The translations under genes and the position numbers were made by a program. Positions 13,835-21,639 of a stretch of 22,820 nucleotides of DNA are shown here, in pieces. Within the stretch, counting starts at the first letter, position 1. Each line of letters begins with the position of its first letter. The notes below the pieces were generated by a model, which saw only the letters and a program-made list of their open reading frames with translations, had not been told where the DNA came from and made no database searches. Origin of the DNA: Clostridiales bacterium (lineage in GTDB: Bacteria; Bacillota; Clostridia; Lachnospirales; Lachnospiraceae). The stretch covers positions 52,111 through 74,930 of the forward strand of contig JAHZAR010000002.1 of the NCBI GenBank assembly GCA_019423835.1, read 5' to 3'.

Positions 13835-16426
13835 ATGAACATTAATAAATTTACACAGAAATCTCTGGAAGCGGTTCAGAGAACAGAAAAGCTGGCCTAT
13901 GAGTATGGGAACCAGCAGATTGATCAGGAGCACCTTTTATACAGCCTGCTTACCATTGAGGACAGTCTGATTTTAAAGCTGGTCACCAAGATGGGAATCC
14001 AGGAGAATCAGTTTTTAAATGAGGTGCAGCTTGCCATTGAGAAGCTGCCGAAGGTGTCAGGCGGACAGGTATATTTCAGTCAGGATGCCAATAAGGTGCT
14101 GGTAAATGCAGAGGATGAGGCCAAGGCCATGGGAGATGAGTACGTTTCCGTGGAGCATCTGTTTCTCTCCATGCTGAAGCAGCCAAACAGAGCGGTGAAG
14201 GAACTTTTCAGGCTTTACAATATTACCAGGGAAGGCTTTCTCCAGGCACTTTCTACCGTCAGGGGAAACCAGAGAGTGGTGAGCGACAACCCGGAGGCCA
14301 CCTATGATACTCTTTCTAAATACGGGTATGATCTGGTGGAGCGCGCAAGAGATCAGAAGCTGGATCCGGTGATCGGCCGTGACAGCGAGATCCGGAATGT
14401 GGTCCGCATCCTGTCCAGAAAGACGAAGAACAACCCGGTTCTGATCGGTGAGCCAGGCGTCGGAAAGACGGCCGTGGTGGAGGGACTGGCCCAGAGAATT
14501 GTCCGCGGCGATGTGCCGGAGGGACTGAAGGACAAGAAGCTCTTTGCCTTGGATATGGGCGCTCTTGTGGCCGGAGCCAAGTACAGAGGCGAGTTTGAGG
14601 AGAGACTGAAGGCTGTCCTCGAGGAGGTTAAGAAGAGCGAGGGACAGATTATCCTGTTTATCGATGAGCTTCACACTATTGTGGGAGCCGGAAAGACAGA
14701 GGGCTCCATGGACGCCGGAAATATGTTAAAGCCTATGCTTGCAAGAGGAGAACTCCACTGTATCGGAGCCACCACCCTCGATGAGTACAGGAAGTACATT
14801 GAAAAGGATCCGGCTCTTGAGCGGCGGTTCCAGCCGGTTCATGTGGATGAACCGACTGTGGAGGATACGATCTCCATTCTGAGGGGACTGAAGGATCGCT
14901 ACGAGGTTTACCACGGCGTCAAGATTACGGACTCAGCTCTGGTATCTGCGGCTGTTCTGTCTGACCGCTATATCTCGGATCGGTTCCTGCCGGATAAGGC
15001 CATTGACCTGGTAGATGAGGCCTGCGCCATGATCAAGACAGAGCTTGACTCCCTGCCCACGGAGCTGGATGAAAAATCGAGACGTATCATGCAGCTGGAG
15101 ATCGAGGAGGCGGCTCTGAAAAAAGAGACAGACCGGCTGAGCCAGGATCGTCTGGAGGATCTGCAGAAGGAGCTGGCCGAGCTTCGGGCCGAGTTTGCAG
15201 CCCAGAAGGCCCAGTGGGAGAACGAAAAGGCTTCCGTAGACCGGCTCTCCAAGCTGCGCGAGGAGATCGAGCATCTGAACGGCGAAATCCAGGCTGCCCA
15301 GCAGAAATACGATTTAAACAGAGCGGCAGAGCTTCAGTACGGAAAACTGCCGGAGCTTAAAAAACAGCTTGCCGAGGAGGAGGAAAAGGTTAAGAATGCG
15401 GATCTGAGCCTTGTCCATGAGAGTGTGACAGAGGAGGAGATTGCGAGAATTATCTCCAAGTGGACGGGAATCCCTGTGGCAAAGCTGACAGAGAGCGAGA
15501 GAAGCAAGACTCTTCATATGGATGACATCCTTCACAAGAGGGTAATCGGCCAGGACGAGGCTGTCACCAAGGTGACAGAGGCCATTATCCGTTCCAAGGC
15601 AGGAATCAAGGATCCCACAAAGCCCATCGGCTCCTTCCTGTTTTTAGGCCCTACCGGAGTCGGAAAGACGGAGCTTGCCAAGGCCCTTGCGGAGAGCCTG
15701 TTCGACGATGAGAACAATATGGTGCGTATTGATATGAGTGAATACATGGAGAAGCACTCTGTATCAAGGCTGATCGGAGCACCGCCAGGATATGTGGGCT
15801 ACGACGAGGGCGGTCAGCTGACAGAGGCAGTCAGAAGAAAGCCCTACTCGGTAGTGCTGTTTGACGAGGTGGAGAAGGCCCATCCGGATGTATTCAATGT
15901 ACTTTTACAGGTACTGGATGACGGAAGGATTACGGATTCGACGGGAAAGACCGTTGACTTTAAGAACACGATCCTGATTATGACATCCAACATCGGATCT
16001 CAGTACCTGTTAGAGGGAATTGACGAGAACGGAAATATCACAGAGGCCGCCGACAATATGGCCATGAATGACCTGCGGGCCCACTTCAGGCCGGAGTTCT
16101 TAAACAGGCTGGACGAGATTATCATGTTTAAGCCTCTGACAAAGGACAATATCGGAGGAATCATCGAGCTTCTGGTGGAGGATGTGAATAAGAGGCTTGC
16201 AGACCGGGAGCTTTCCATCTCCCTGACAGACAGCGCAAGGCAGTTTATCGTGGAGAACGGCTACGATCCGGTATACGGCGCAAGGCCTCTGAAGAGATAT
16301 CTGCAGAAACATGTGGAGACCCTTGCGGCAAGACTGATCCTCTCTGACGGCGTGAGAGCCGGGGATGTGATTCAGATTGATCTGCAGGACGGGAAGCTGA
16401 CGGCTTCGGCGATCCATGTGGAGTAA
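13835..16426 (+). CDS. clpB: ATP-dependent chaperone ClpB
   Basis: An 863-residue Hsp100 disaggregase of normal length that threads aggregated proteins through its hexameric ring together with DnaK. Domains: N-terminal Clp repeat domain (about 1-145), AAA module 1 with Walker A GEPGVGKT (205-212) and FIDELHTIVGAG, the middle coiled coil (about 410-530, Glu/Lys/Gln rich), and AAA module 2 with Walker A GPTGVGKT (605-612), GYVGYDEGG pore loop and VLFDEVEKAHPDV. The C-terminal part ends with GARPLKR and a small domain. The presence of a full-length middle domain separates it from ClpC or ClpE, and no zinc finger is seen. The gene stands alone between a CIRCE-controlled promoter and its own terminator. 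AAGGAGG lies 10 bases before the ATG. Confidence 0.97.
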   Translation: MNINKFTQKSLEAVQRTEKLAYEYGNQQIDQEHLLYSLLTIEDSLILKLVTKMGIQENQFLNEVQLAIEKLPKVSGGQVYFSQDANKVLVNAEDEAKAMGDEYVSVEHLFLSMLKQPNRAVKELFRLYNITREGFLQALSTVRGNQRVVSDNPEATYDTLSKYGYDLVERARDQKLDPVIGRDSEIRNVVRILSRKTKNNPVLIGEPGVGKTAVVEGLAQRIVRGDVPEGLKDKKLFALDMGALVAGAKYRGEFEERLKAVLEEVKKSEGQIILFIDELHTIVGAGKTEGSMDAGNMLKPMLARGELHCIGATTLDEYRKYIEKDPALERRFQPVHVDEPTVEDTISILRGLKDRYEVYHGVKITDSALVSAAVLSDRYISDRFLPDKAIDLVDEACAMIKTELDSLPTELDEKSRRIMQLEIEEAALKKETDRLSQDRLEDLQKELAELRAEFAAQKAQWENEKASVDRLSKLREEIEHLNGEIQAAQQKYDLNRAAELQYGKLPELKKQLAEEEEKVKNADLSLVHESVTEEEIARIISKWTGIPVAKLTESERSKTLHMDDILHKRVIGQDEAVTKVTEAIIRSKAGIKDPTKPIGSFLFLGPTGVGKTELAKALAESLFDDENNMVRIDMSEYMEKHSVSRLIGAPPGYVGYDEGGQLTEAVRRKPYSVVLFDEVEKAHPDVFNVLLQVLDDGRITDSTGKTVDFKNTILIMTSNIGSQYLLEGIDENGNITEAADNMAMNDLRAHFRPEFLNRLDEIIMFKPLTKDNIGGIIELLVEDVNKRLADRELSISLTDSARQFIVENGYDPVYGARPLKRYLQKHVETLAARLILSDGVRAGDVIQIDLQDGKLTASAIHVE

Positions 16427-16490
16427 ACGAGAGGCTGTTCCTTCAGAGGAGGCAGAAGTCCTTATCACCGGTGAGCGCTGACCATAGCAG

Positions 16491-16532
16491 ACAGGGCCGG
16501 GGCAAATTATTTTGCCCCGGCCCTGTTTGTCT
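16491..16532 (+). terminator. clpB terminator
   Basis: A perfect 16-bp GC-rich stem (16491-16506 with 16511-16526) has a TTAT loop and is followed by TTTGTCT. It lies 65 bases after the clpB stop codon. The T tract is short but the stem is very stable. Confidence 0.85.
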
Positions 16533-16638
16533 AAAGAAATGAATATGCCGGTTTTCCTGAAGCCGGTCAGGAGCCCTGGCTGCCGGGCTCAGACATCAGG
16601 CGAACAGATACAAAATTCCAGAAGGATCCTCAAACTAT

Positions 16639-16666
16639 TTGCTATATCTGGGAAAAATGGTATAAT
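16639..16666 (+). promoter_or_regulatory. Extended -10 promoter of the glutaredoxin-like selenoprotein
   Basis: TTGCTA (16639-16644), a 16-base spacer and a perfect TATAAT (16661-16666), preceded by TGG, which makes an extended -10 (TGnTATAAT). It lies 108 bases before the start codon. Confidence 0.65.
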
Positions 16667-16774
16667 GAGCGCAAAGCAGCCAGGCTGCCTGCATCAACCG
16701 GTTTCAGCACGGAAAGCAAAGTCTATGGGCAGGCACTGAGGCAGTGAAAGAAAATCAGAGACAGGAGAAAGCAT

Positions 16775-17065
16775 ATGAAAAAAGTAATCTTATTCGGAAC
16801 CTCCTCCTGAAGCGGCTGCCCGCCGGTGAAAGAGGTTCTTTCCGAAAACAATATCAAGTATCTCTATGTGGATGTCTGCGAGAGTGTGGGGAAACTCAAG
16901 ACCTTTTTAAAGGTGAGAGACACCTCAGAGGCACACCGGGAAGCCAGGGAAACGTCGCACAGAGCCGGTATCCCCTGCCTGATGATAGACGGCGAGGTCA
17001 TTCTGGTGGACGATGCAGACCATATGAGAGAGATTATTGACCAGTATAAACTTTCAGAAGAATAA
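16775..17065 (+). CDS. Glutaredoxin-related selenoprotein (COG4545-like), Sec encoded by UGA 16808-16810
   Basis: A 96-residue thioredoxin-fold protein when UGA 16808-16810 is read as Sec12. The frame starts at ATG 16775 with AGGAG 7 bases upstream. It begins MKKVILFGTSS, passes through the UGA, and continues SGCPPVKEVLSENNIKYLYVD in the same frame. The active site is U12-S-G-C15, a redox pair at the end of the first strand where glutaredoxins have CxxC. Downstream come LKTFLKVRD and GIPCLMIDG, where Pro67 is the expected cis-proline and Cys68 follows it. The layout matches small glutaredoxin-related proteins (COG4545). It would act as a cytosolic thiol/selenol oxidoreductase with unknown partner. 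A gene caller without Sec support will miss its start and annotate only a 79-codon fragment. Confidence 0.85.
16808..16844 (+). promoter_or_regulatory. Selenocysteine UGA codon with downstream SECIS-like hairpin
   Basis: After UGA 16808-16810, GAAAGA (16828-16833) pairs with TCTTTC (16837-16842) around a GGT loop (16834-16836), and a lower CG/CG pair (16824-16825 with 16843-16844) leaves a bulged GU. The loop starts 23 bases after the UGA codon. The GGU loop and bulged U recall the fdhF-type SECIS of E. coli, and the GGU loop is the same as in the other selenoprotein gene of this window. Confidence 0.7.
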
Positions 17066-17102
17066 CTGTGCCAGCCGGCATAAAGGTCAGATGCCGGATG
17101 TC

Positions 17103-17144
17103 AGAGCTGCCGGGAAAGCGTTCAGAGCGTTCCCGGCAGCTTTT
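17103..17144 (+). terminator. Terminator after the glutaredoxin-like selenoprotein
   Basis: AGCTGCCGGGAA (17105-17116) pairs perfectly with TTCCCGGCAGCT (17130-17141), and CG-rich bases in the loop can pair too. It is followed by TTTT and lies about 40 bases after the stop. Confidence 0.8.
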
Positions 17145-17146
17145 CT

Positions 17147-17203
17147 GCTCTGCAGGAAAGCACTTGCTGTGTGAAAGTATAAAAATGAGGATCCCTGCAG
17201 AGC
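17147..17203. repeat. 10-bp inverted repeat between convergent genes
   Basis: GCTCTGCAGG (17147-17156) and CCTGCAGAGC (17194-17203) are perfect inverted repeats with a 37-base gap between the convergent selenoprotein and symporter genes. Without a T tract, its role as a terminator for the minus-strand operon is uncertain. Confidence 0.4.
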
Positions 17204-17280
17204 AAGAATGCTCCGCTGTGGATGCGCGCTCGCCCGCATGAAAGGGCTGCTTTCCAGCCGTGCTCGGCGCACTGTGCAGA

Positions 17281-18675
17281 TTACTTCTGCGAACCGTTCA
17301 TTCGGCGCTCCTTCAGCTCAGCCCGCATGGTCTTCGCAAAGCCTGGGGTGATAGGATAGAATTTCAGGATAACCGCCGCGATGACGAAGAGGACAATGGG
17401 GTAAATAATCTTCACATTGATAATCGTATCAATGACCGCCTGGCTGTTGGGATCTACGTTGTAATTTGCCGCGGCCAGAGCCACACCTACGATTGTGGTG
17501 GAAAAGCTGGAGCAGAACTTCTTCATAAAGGTAATGGTGGCGTTGATAAATCCCGCCTGAGCGGTGCCGAATTTCCACTCGGTATAATCGGTACAATCCG
17601 GGATCATGGCCAGAACTCCCACGTTGGCAAACACAAAACCAAAGGTACTGATGAAGCCAATGATGACAACCTCCATATCGCTTGCAAACTCCCGCCGGAC
17701 CAGAAGCCAGGCGGACTGGCTAGCCACGATGAGCATACCGATGAAAACAGTCTTGATCTTTCCGAATTTTTTCAGAACAGCCGGCATCATAGGAAGGAAA
17801 ACCAGGCTGACTCCCAAACTAACCAGGGAGAAAATGGATTTCAGTCCAATATTATTTACCGCACACCGCAGCCAGTATAAGGAGACAGCCGAAGCCATAG
17901 TATTGACCAGGGTGACAGTTCCCAGAAGCAATGCAGCGCATATGACAGCCCGGTTTCTGACCACGAGATGCAGCTGCCCTTTCAGATGTACTTTCTCCGG
18001 CGTAGGAATAGAGTTGTAATAATCCACCCGTTTGGCTCCGTGCGCGGCGATAAGCCCAGTAATAACCATGGTTACACAGACGATACCTACGCTGATAAGC
18101 CAACCGGTTTTGGGATTGGAGGAGTGTTCCACAATAGGAATTGCGATAACGCCCACTACAGCGCCAGCGATAAAACCGCCGTACTGACGACAGGTAAGCA
18201 TTAGATTGCGTTCCTGCGGATCGTGGGTCATTGCGCTGTTCAGGGCCTGCCATGGAACGGTAAACTGAGTGTAAAAGACGGAATACAGCAGCAGCGCAAT
18301 AATGTAGTAGACCCACATACCAGTCTCAGAAAAATTCGGAACAGTGAACAGCATTACCATGATGACAGCCCATAAAATAATTCCCATCATCATATGAGGG
18401 CGGTACTTTCCAAAACGCCTGGTATTGGTATGGTCAGCAATCCCGCCGATAATCGGATCATTGATTGCGTCCCAAATAATTAAAAGGGTATTCAGAATTC
18501 CAACGGCCCCCACATGAAGTCCTGCCACATCACTCATGAAGTTCATGACGTAGGAGGTTTTAAATTGGGAGGGCATCGTGCTTGCCACACCGCCCAGACC
18601 GGAGGAAATCAACTCGCCCTTGGACATTCTGCGTTCCTGTTCACTAACCTTGGAAACGCTGTTTTCTTCTTTCAT
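17281..18675 (-). CDS. GPH-family (MelB-like) MFS symporter
   Basis: A 464-residue membrane protein with about twelve helices. The N-terminal half has WDAINDPIIGGIADHTNTRRFGKYRPHMMMG, the hallmark of glycoside-pentoside-hexuronide:cation symporters (WD-NDP with two acidic residues, then the RxGKYRP loop). A soluble N-terminal tail of about 20 residues and a Lys/Arg-rich C-terminus face the cytoplasm. These proteins usually import sugars or glucuronides with Na+ or H+. Here the partner gene is an M20 amidohydrolase, so the cargo may be an amide or acyl-amino conjugate rather than a plain sugar; this is inference. It starts 13 bases after the amidohydrolase stop, with GAGGGGGG as ribosome site, so the two genes form one operon. 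Confidence 0.9.
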   Translation of the reverse strand: MKEENSVSKVSEQERRMSKGELISSGLGGVASTMPSQFKTSYVMNFMSDVAGLHVGAVGILNTLLIIWDAINDPIIGGIADHTNTRRFGKYRPHMMMGIILWAVIMVMLFTVPNFSETGMWVYYIIALLLYSVFYTQFTVPWQALNSAMTHDPQERNLMLTCRQYGGFIAGAVVGVIAIPIVEHSSNPKTGWLISVGIVCVTMVITGLIAAHGAKRVDYYNSIPTPEKVHLKGQLHLVVRNRAVICAALLLGTVTLVNTMASAVSLYWLRCAVNNIGLKSIFSLVSLGVSLVFLPMMPAVLKKFGKIKTVFIGMLIVASQSAWLLVRREFASDMEVVIIGFISTFGFVFANVGVLAMIPDCTDYTEWKFGTAQAGFINATITFMKKFCSSFSTTIVGVALAAANYNVDPNSQAVIDTIINVKIIYPIVLFVIAAVILKFYPITPGFAKTMRAELKERRMNGSQK

Positions 18676-18688
18676 ATCCGTCCCCCCT

Positions 18689-20143
18689 CTATTCTGAAAT
18701 CATGTCGTGATGGAGAATATCAGGCTTGGCCTCCTCGGAAAGCAGCGGCTGATATCCCCCCTCAGAATCGAGCCGTCTCTGGAATTCAGATTTGGCTGAC
18801 CTGACTAAATCAGGGTTCTCCAGTAAATCAATGGCTGTGCCGGCTAAAACTTTCCCGGCATAGAGCATACCTTTGTGGGCAATGGAACTCTTTCCCTGCG
18901 CCACCATCTGCCAGCTATGCTCCACCGTACCCCCGGCACAAGTGGCGGCTATAAGCTGAGAGGTGGGACATACCCAGCTCACATCCCCTACATCGGAGGA
19001 GCCGGAGAGAGCCTTTTCTGAGGGCTGGTAGGGCAGGATAAAACGGTTGATCCCCACTTTGTCATACTCGGCTCCCAGCTGGCGTCCTTTGGCTCCGTAG
19101 GACCTTTCCAGCCGATCTGCCAGAGAGACACGGTTCTCTATGGTATCCTGTACAGCCCGGGCAAAGCTGATTTCCTCCTGGGTGTAGTGGGGCAGTTCGA
19201 TAGATTTCAGGTTTTGATATATGACTTCCTCCAGCGTGTTGTTTACCAGAATATTGGAACACCCCTTTTCCAGATGAATGGATACCTCTGTCCCCGTCAT
19301 CATGGCGGCACCCTTTGCAATCTGGTTCACCCGCTCATAGATCTCCTTGACTTGTCTGTTCTTGGGGGCACGGATCAGGTAGACGGCCTCCGCCTCCGCC
19401 TGAACCACGTTGGGGGCGTCTCCGCCAGTGTTGGTAATGGCGTAGTGAACCCGGGCTTCGGGTATAATGTGTTCCCGCAAAAACTGTACTCCCATGTTCA
19501 TCAGTTCCAGGGCGTCCAGTGCGCTGCGGCCCAGATGGGGACTGGCGGCGGCGTGTGCACTGATTCCCTTGAAGGCGTAGTGAACCCGTACGTTAGCCAG
19601 GGAGCTAAAGGCCCAGACTCCATTGAACTGGTTGGGGTGCCAGGACAGGGCCGCGTCCACCTGGCCGAATACGCCATCCTTGGCCAGGAACGCTTTGGCA
19701 GATCCTCCCTCCTCAGCAGGACACCCAAAGTAGATAACAGTGCCAGAGCATTGATTCTCTTTCAGATACTCCTTGACCGCAATAGCGGCGGACAGACTTC
19801 CGGCTCCCAGCAGATTGTGGCCGCAGCCGTGGCCGTTTCCTCCCTTCACCAGGGGTTCCTGGCGGGTGACACCCGCCTTCTGGCTCAGTCCCGGAAGAGC
19901 ATCAAATTCCCCTAAAATTCCAATAACAGGGGCACCGTTTCCGTAGGTGCCGGAGAAGGCGGTGGGAATCCCGTCCAGTCCAGAGCAGATGGTAAAGCCC
20001 TCCTGCTCCAGGGCCTGCTTCAGAATAGCGGAGGACTGCTCCTCAGTGTAGTCAGTTTCCGGGTGATCCCAGACCGCATCACTCACGGAAAACAGGAATT
20101 CCGCCCTGCGGTCCAGCAATTCAAGCGCAGATTGTTTGTTCAT
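18689..20143 (-). CDS. M20 family amidohydrolase/peptidase (AbgB-like)
   Basis: A 484-residue metal-dependent amidohydrolase of the M20D type (p-aminobenzoyl-glutamate hydrolase B, aminoacylase and IAA-amino-acid hydrolase relatives). Seen from ATG 20143: GEFDALPG (78-85), GHGCGHNLLG (104-113) with metal-binding Cys107/His109, the catalytic Glu pair in PAEEGGSAK (142-150), SWHPNQ with His169, and an inserted dimerisation domain in the middle. It hydrolyses an amide bond of a small N-acyl or aminoacyl substrate in the cytoplasm. The start at 20143 has AAAGGAG 6 bases upstream; an open frame to 20242 crosses the promoter region and is not used. The gene heads an operon with the GPH symporter and is divergent from a LysR regulator. 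Confidence 0.9.
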   Translation of the reverse strand: MNKQSALELLDRRAEFLFSVSDAVWDHPETDYTEEQSSAILKQALEQEGFTICSGLDGIPTAFSGTYGNGAPVIGILGEFDALPGLSQKAGVTRQEPLVKGGNGHGCGHNLLGAGSLSAAIAVKEYLKENQCSGTVIYFGCPAEEGGSAKAFLAKDGVFGQVDAALSWHPNQFNGVWAFSSLANVRVHYAFKGISAHAAASPHLGRSALDALELMNMGVQFLREHIIPEARVHYAITNTGGDAPNVVQAEAEAVYLIRAPKNRQVKEIYERVNQIAKGAAMMTGTEVSIHLEKGCSNILVNNTLEEVIYQNLKSIELPHYTQEEISFARAVQDTIENRVSLADRLERSYGAKGRQLGAEYDKVGINRFILPYQPSEKALSGSSDVGDVSWVCPTSQLIAATCAGGTVEHSWQMVAQGKSSIAHKGMLYAGKVLAGTAIDLLENPDLVRSAKSEFQRRLDSEGGYQPLLSEEAKPDILHHDMISE

Positions 20144-20240
20144 GTTTTTCTCCTTTCTGCAGTTGGTCGTAAGGATATCCGTTGCGGGAAGATTATACTG
20201 CTTATAGAACCTCCCCGATGGCAGTACCTTTGTTTTTTTC

Positions 20241-20249
20241 ATTATATCA
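20241..20249 (-). promoter_or_regulatory. Extended -10 promoter of the amidohydrolase-symporter operon
   Basis: The minus strand carries TGATATAAT, an extended -10 (TGnTATAAT), about 98 bases before the amidohydrolase ATG. No good -35 is seen, which suggests dependence on the LysR activator. Confidence 0.5.
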
Positions 20250-20253
20250 GGGT

Positions 20254-20282
20254 TTGACAGCTGGGCAGAGATATGAAATAAT
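20254..20282 (+). promoter_or_regulatory. Promoter of the lysR gene
   Basis: TTGACA (20254-20259), 17 bases, AATAAT (20277-20282). It is nearly back to back with the amidohydrolase -10 box, the usual arrangement for a LysR protein that controls both directions. Confidence 0.6.
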
Positions 20283-20334
20283 TACAGGGGTGTATGTTTT
20301 ATGCAATAATACCAACTTACAGGGGAGAAAATAT

Positions 20335-21264
20335 ATGAAAACAGAACAGTTTCAATATGTGCTAGAGCTGTACAAGACCGGTTCCATCTCAAAAACAGCC
20401 AAAAAATTCTATATGTCCAGGCCTAATCTGAGCAACTCCATTCGCAGTCTTGAGAGCGAGCTGGGATTTGATATCCTGGAAAGAGGGGTAAACGGGGTCA
20501 GGTTCACCGAGAAAGGGCTGGCCTTTGTCCGGCACTGCATGAGCATTGTCAAAGAGCTGGATGAGATTCGCGCCCTGACCGTGGAGAAATCCCGCCTGCA
20601 GTTTGGAGTGGTGAATCCCAACTATCCACCGGTGGAAAACGCCTTTCTCCGTCTGTGTCAGGATGTGGAGAGGCAGAGCGAATGGTCTGGCTATCAGCTG
20701 TCCCTGTTGCGGGAATACCAGTACGAGAGTATGAACATCCTGAATCAGAAGAAAGCTGACATCGCCATTACCGTCAGTAAGGACCTGTGCGCACCGGCGC
20801 TCCGGCGGGAGCTTCAGGAGAGGGGACTGGAATATAAAAAGTTCTGTGATCTGCCTTGTAATGTTAATATGTCAGAAAACCACCCTCTATCTGGTGACCC
20901 TGATTTTTCTTTCCAGAAATTACAGAAATATCCGTTTGTGAGCTATGCCATAAAATCAGAACGACTATCACCTTTTGAACGAATTCCGGACGTTCAATTT
21001 ATAACTCTTTCCAAAATGATTCGGATTGACGCCGGCAATGTGAGGACGCGGGTGATTGCTCAGAGCAACGCCTACGGAGTCGGAGTAGCCATGCCGCCGT
21101 CATGGATGAAAGAAAATGGAATTCACTGTGTTCTTATCCCCAATTTCACTATGGAACTTGGCGTTCTGCGCCGCACCGGAGAACCTGAATCCTGGCTGGA
21201 GCGTAAGTTTATGGAGCACCTTTCAGAGGAGATGAGTTTCCTGCTGCCAAAGGATACAGAATAA
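20335..21264 (+). CDS. LysR family transcriptional regulator
   Basis: A 309-residue regulator. The N-terminal winged helix-turn-helix is clear (MKTEQFQYVLELYKTGSISK, then RPNLSNSIRSLESELGFDILERGVNGVRFTEKG, residues 1-63), followed by a linker helix and a periplasmic-binding-type effector domain (about 85-300). It lacks the usual Q/R-rich LTxAG start of recognition and has TAKKFYMSRPNLS instead, a common variant in Clostridia. The start at 20335 has GGGGAG 7 bases upstream; the longer frame from 20182 overlaps the promoters. Being divergent from the M20 amidohydrolase and GPH symporter, it is their likely regulator. Its inducer is probably the transported or hydrolysed compound. Confidence 0.92.
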   Translation: MKTEQFQYVLELYKTGSISKTAKKFYMSRPNLSNSIRSLESELGFDILERGVNGVRFTEKGLAFVRHCMSIVKELDEIRALTVEKSRLQFGVVNPNYPPVENAFLRLCQDVERQSEWSGYQLSLLREYQYESMNILNQKKADIAITVSKDLCAPALRRELQERGLEYKKFCDLPCNVNMSENHPLSGDPDFSFQKLQKYPFVSYAIKSERLSPFERIPDVQFITLSKMIRIDAGNVRTRVIAQSNAYGVGVAMPPSWMKENGIHCVLIPNFTMELGVLRRTGEPESWLERKFMEHLSEEMSFLLPKDTE

Positions 21265-21375
21265 GGCCGTATGACCGGACTGAGCGGTGAAGTAGGGTTT
21301 TTGTATTAACGAGTGACGGCTCATCAGTTAATCAGCAATAGACACATGGGAGTAGGGCTTGTGAGGAAAGCCGGA

Positions 21376-21415
21376 AGGCCGGGACATACCGATAGGTTTG
21401 TCCCGGCCTACTTTT
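21376..21415 (+). terminator. lysR terminator
   Basis: AGGCCGGGACA (21376-21386) and TGTCCCGGCCT (21399-21409) are a perfect 11-bp inverted repeat followed by ACTTTTA. It lies about 110 bases after the lysR stop. Confidence 0.85.
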
Positions 21416-21639
21416 ATCATTTATTGAGTGAATTTTACAGTTTCCTCCCTTTCTTTGTTTTTATTTTACAAAACTTTTCACAACCTTGATAGAAGCCGCC
21501 GCGACGGGAGGCTATAATAAAAAAGCATTTGAAAAAGTTCACGAAAGATGCCAGGACGGAAGCGGTATCCTGCAGCCGGATCAGGCATGAACAAAAATAA
21601 ACAACGGCAACTGCAATTAAGAGGAAAAGGGGAATCAAA
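21416..21639 (+). promoter_or_regulatory. Control region of the ABC importer operon
   Basis: No gene is seen here. TTGATA at 21486-21491 and a perfect TATAAT at 21513-21518 lie 21 bases apart. The spacer contains an imperfect GC-rich dyad (AGCC-G-CCG-CGA-CGG-GA-GGCT, 21493-21512), which could be an operator. The spacer is too long for a normal promoter, so the true -35 is uncertain. The ABC ATPase ATG at 21640 has GAGGAAAAGGGG upstream. Confidence 0.35.

Larger units (their letters stand above)
16427..16774 (+). other. Intergenic region between clpB and the glutaredoxin-like selenoprotein
   Basis: This 348-base stretch holds the clpB terminator (16491-16532) and the promoter at 16639-16666. 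A 75-codon frame crossing 16512-16739 begins inside the terminator stem, has no ribosome site and shows no family features, so no gene is called. Confidence 0.6.

Noticed and set aside
16512..16739. 75-codon + frame between clpB and the small selenoprotein
   Set aside because: It begins inside the clpB terminator hairpin, has no ribosome site and crosses the downstream promoter.
16744..17040. 98-codon + frame overlapping the glutaredoxin-like gene
   Set aside because: It is out of frame with the conserved glutaredoxin sequence and shows only arginine/glycine-rich shadow translation.
19187..19915. 242-codon + frame opposite the amidohydrolase gene
   Set aside because: A shadow of the high-GC M20 gene on the other strand; no ribosome site or domain.
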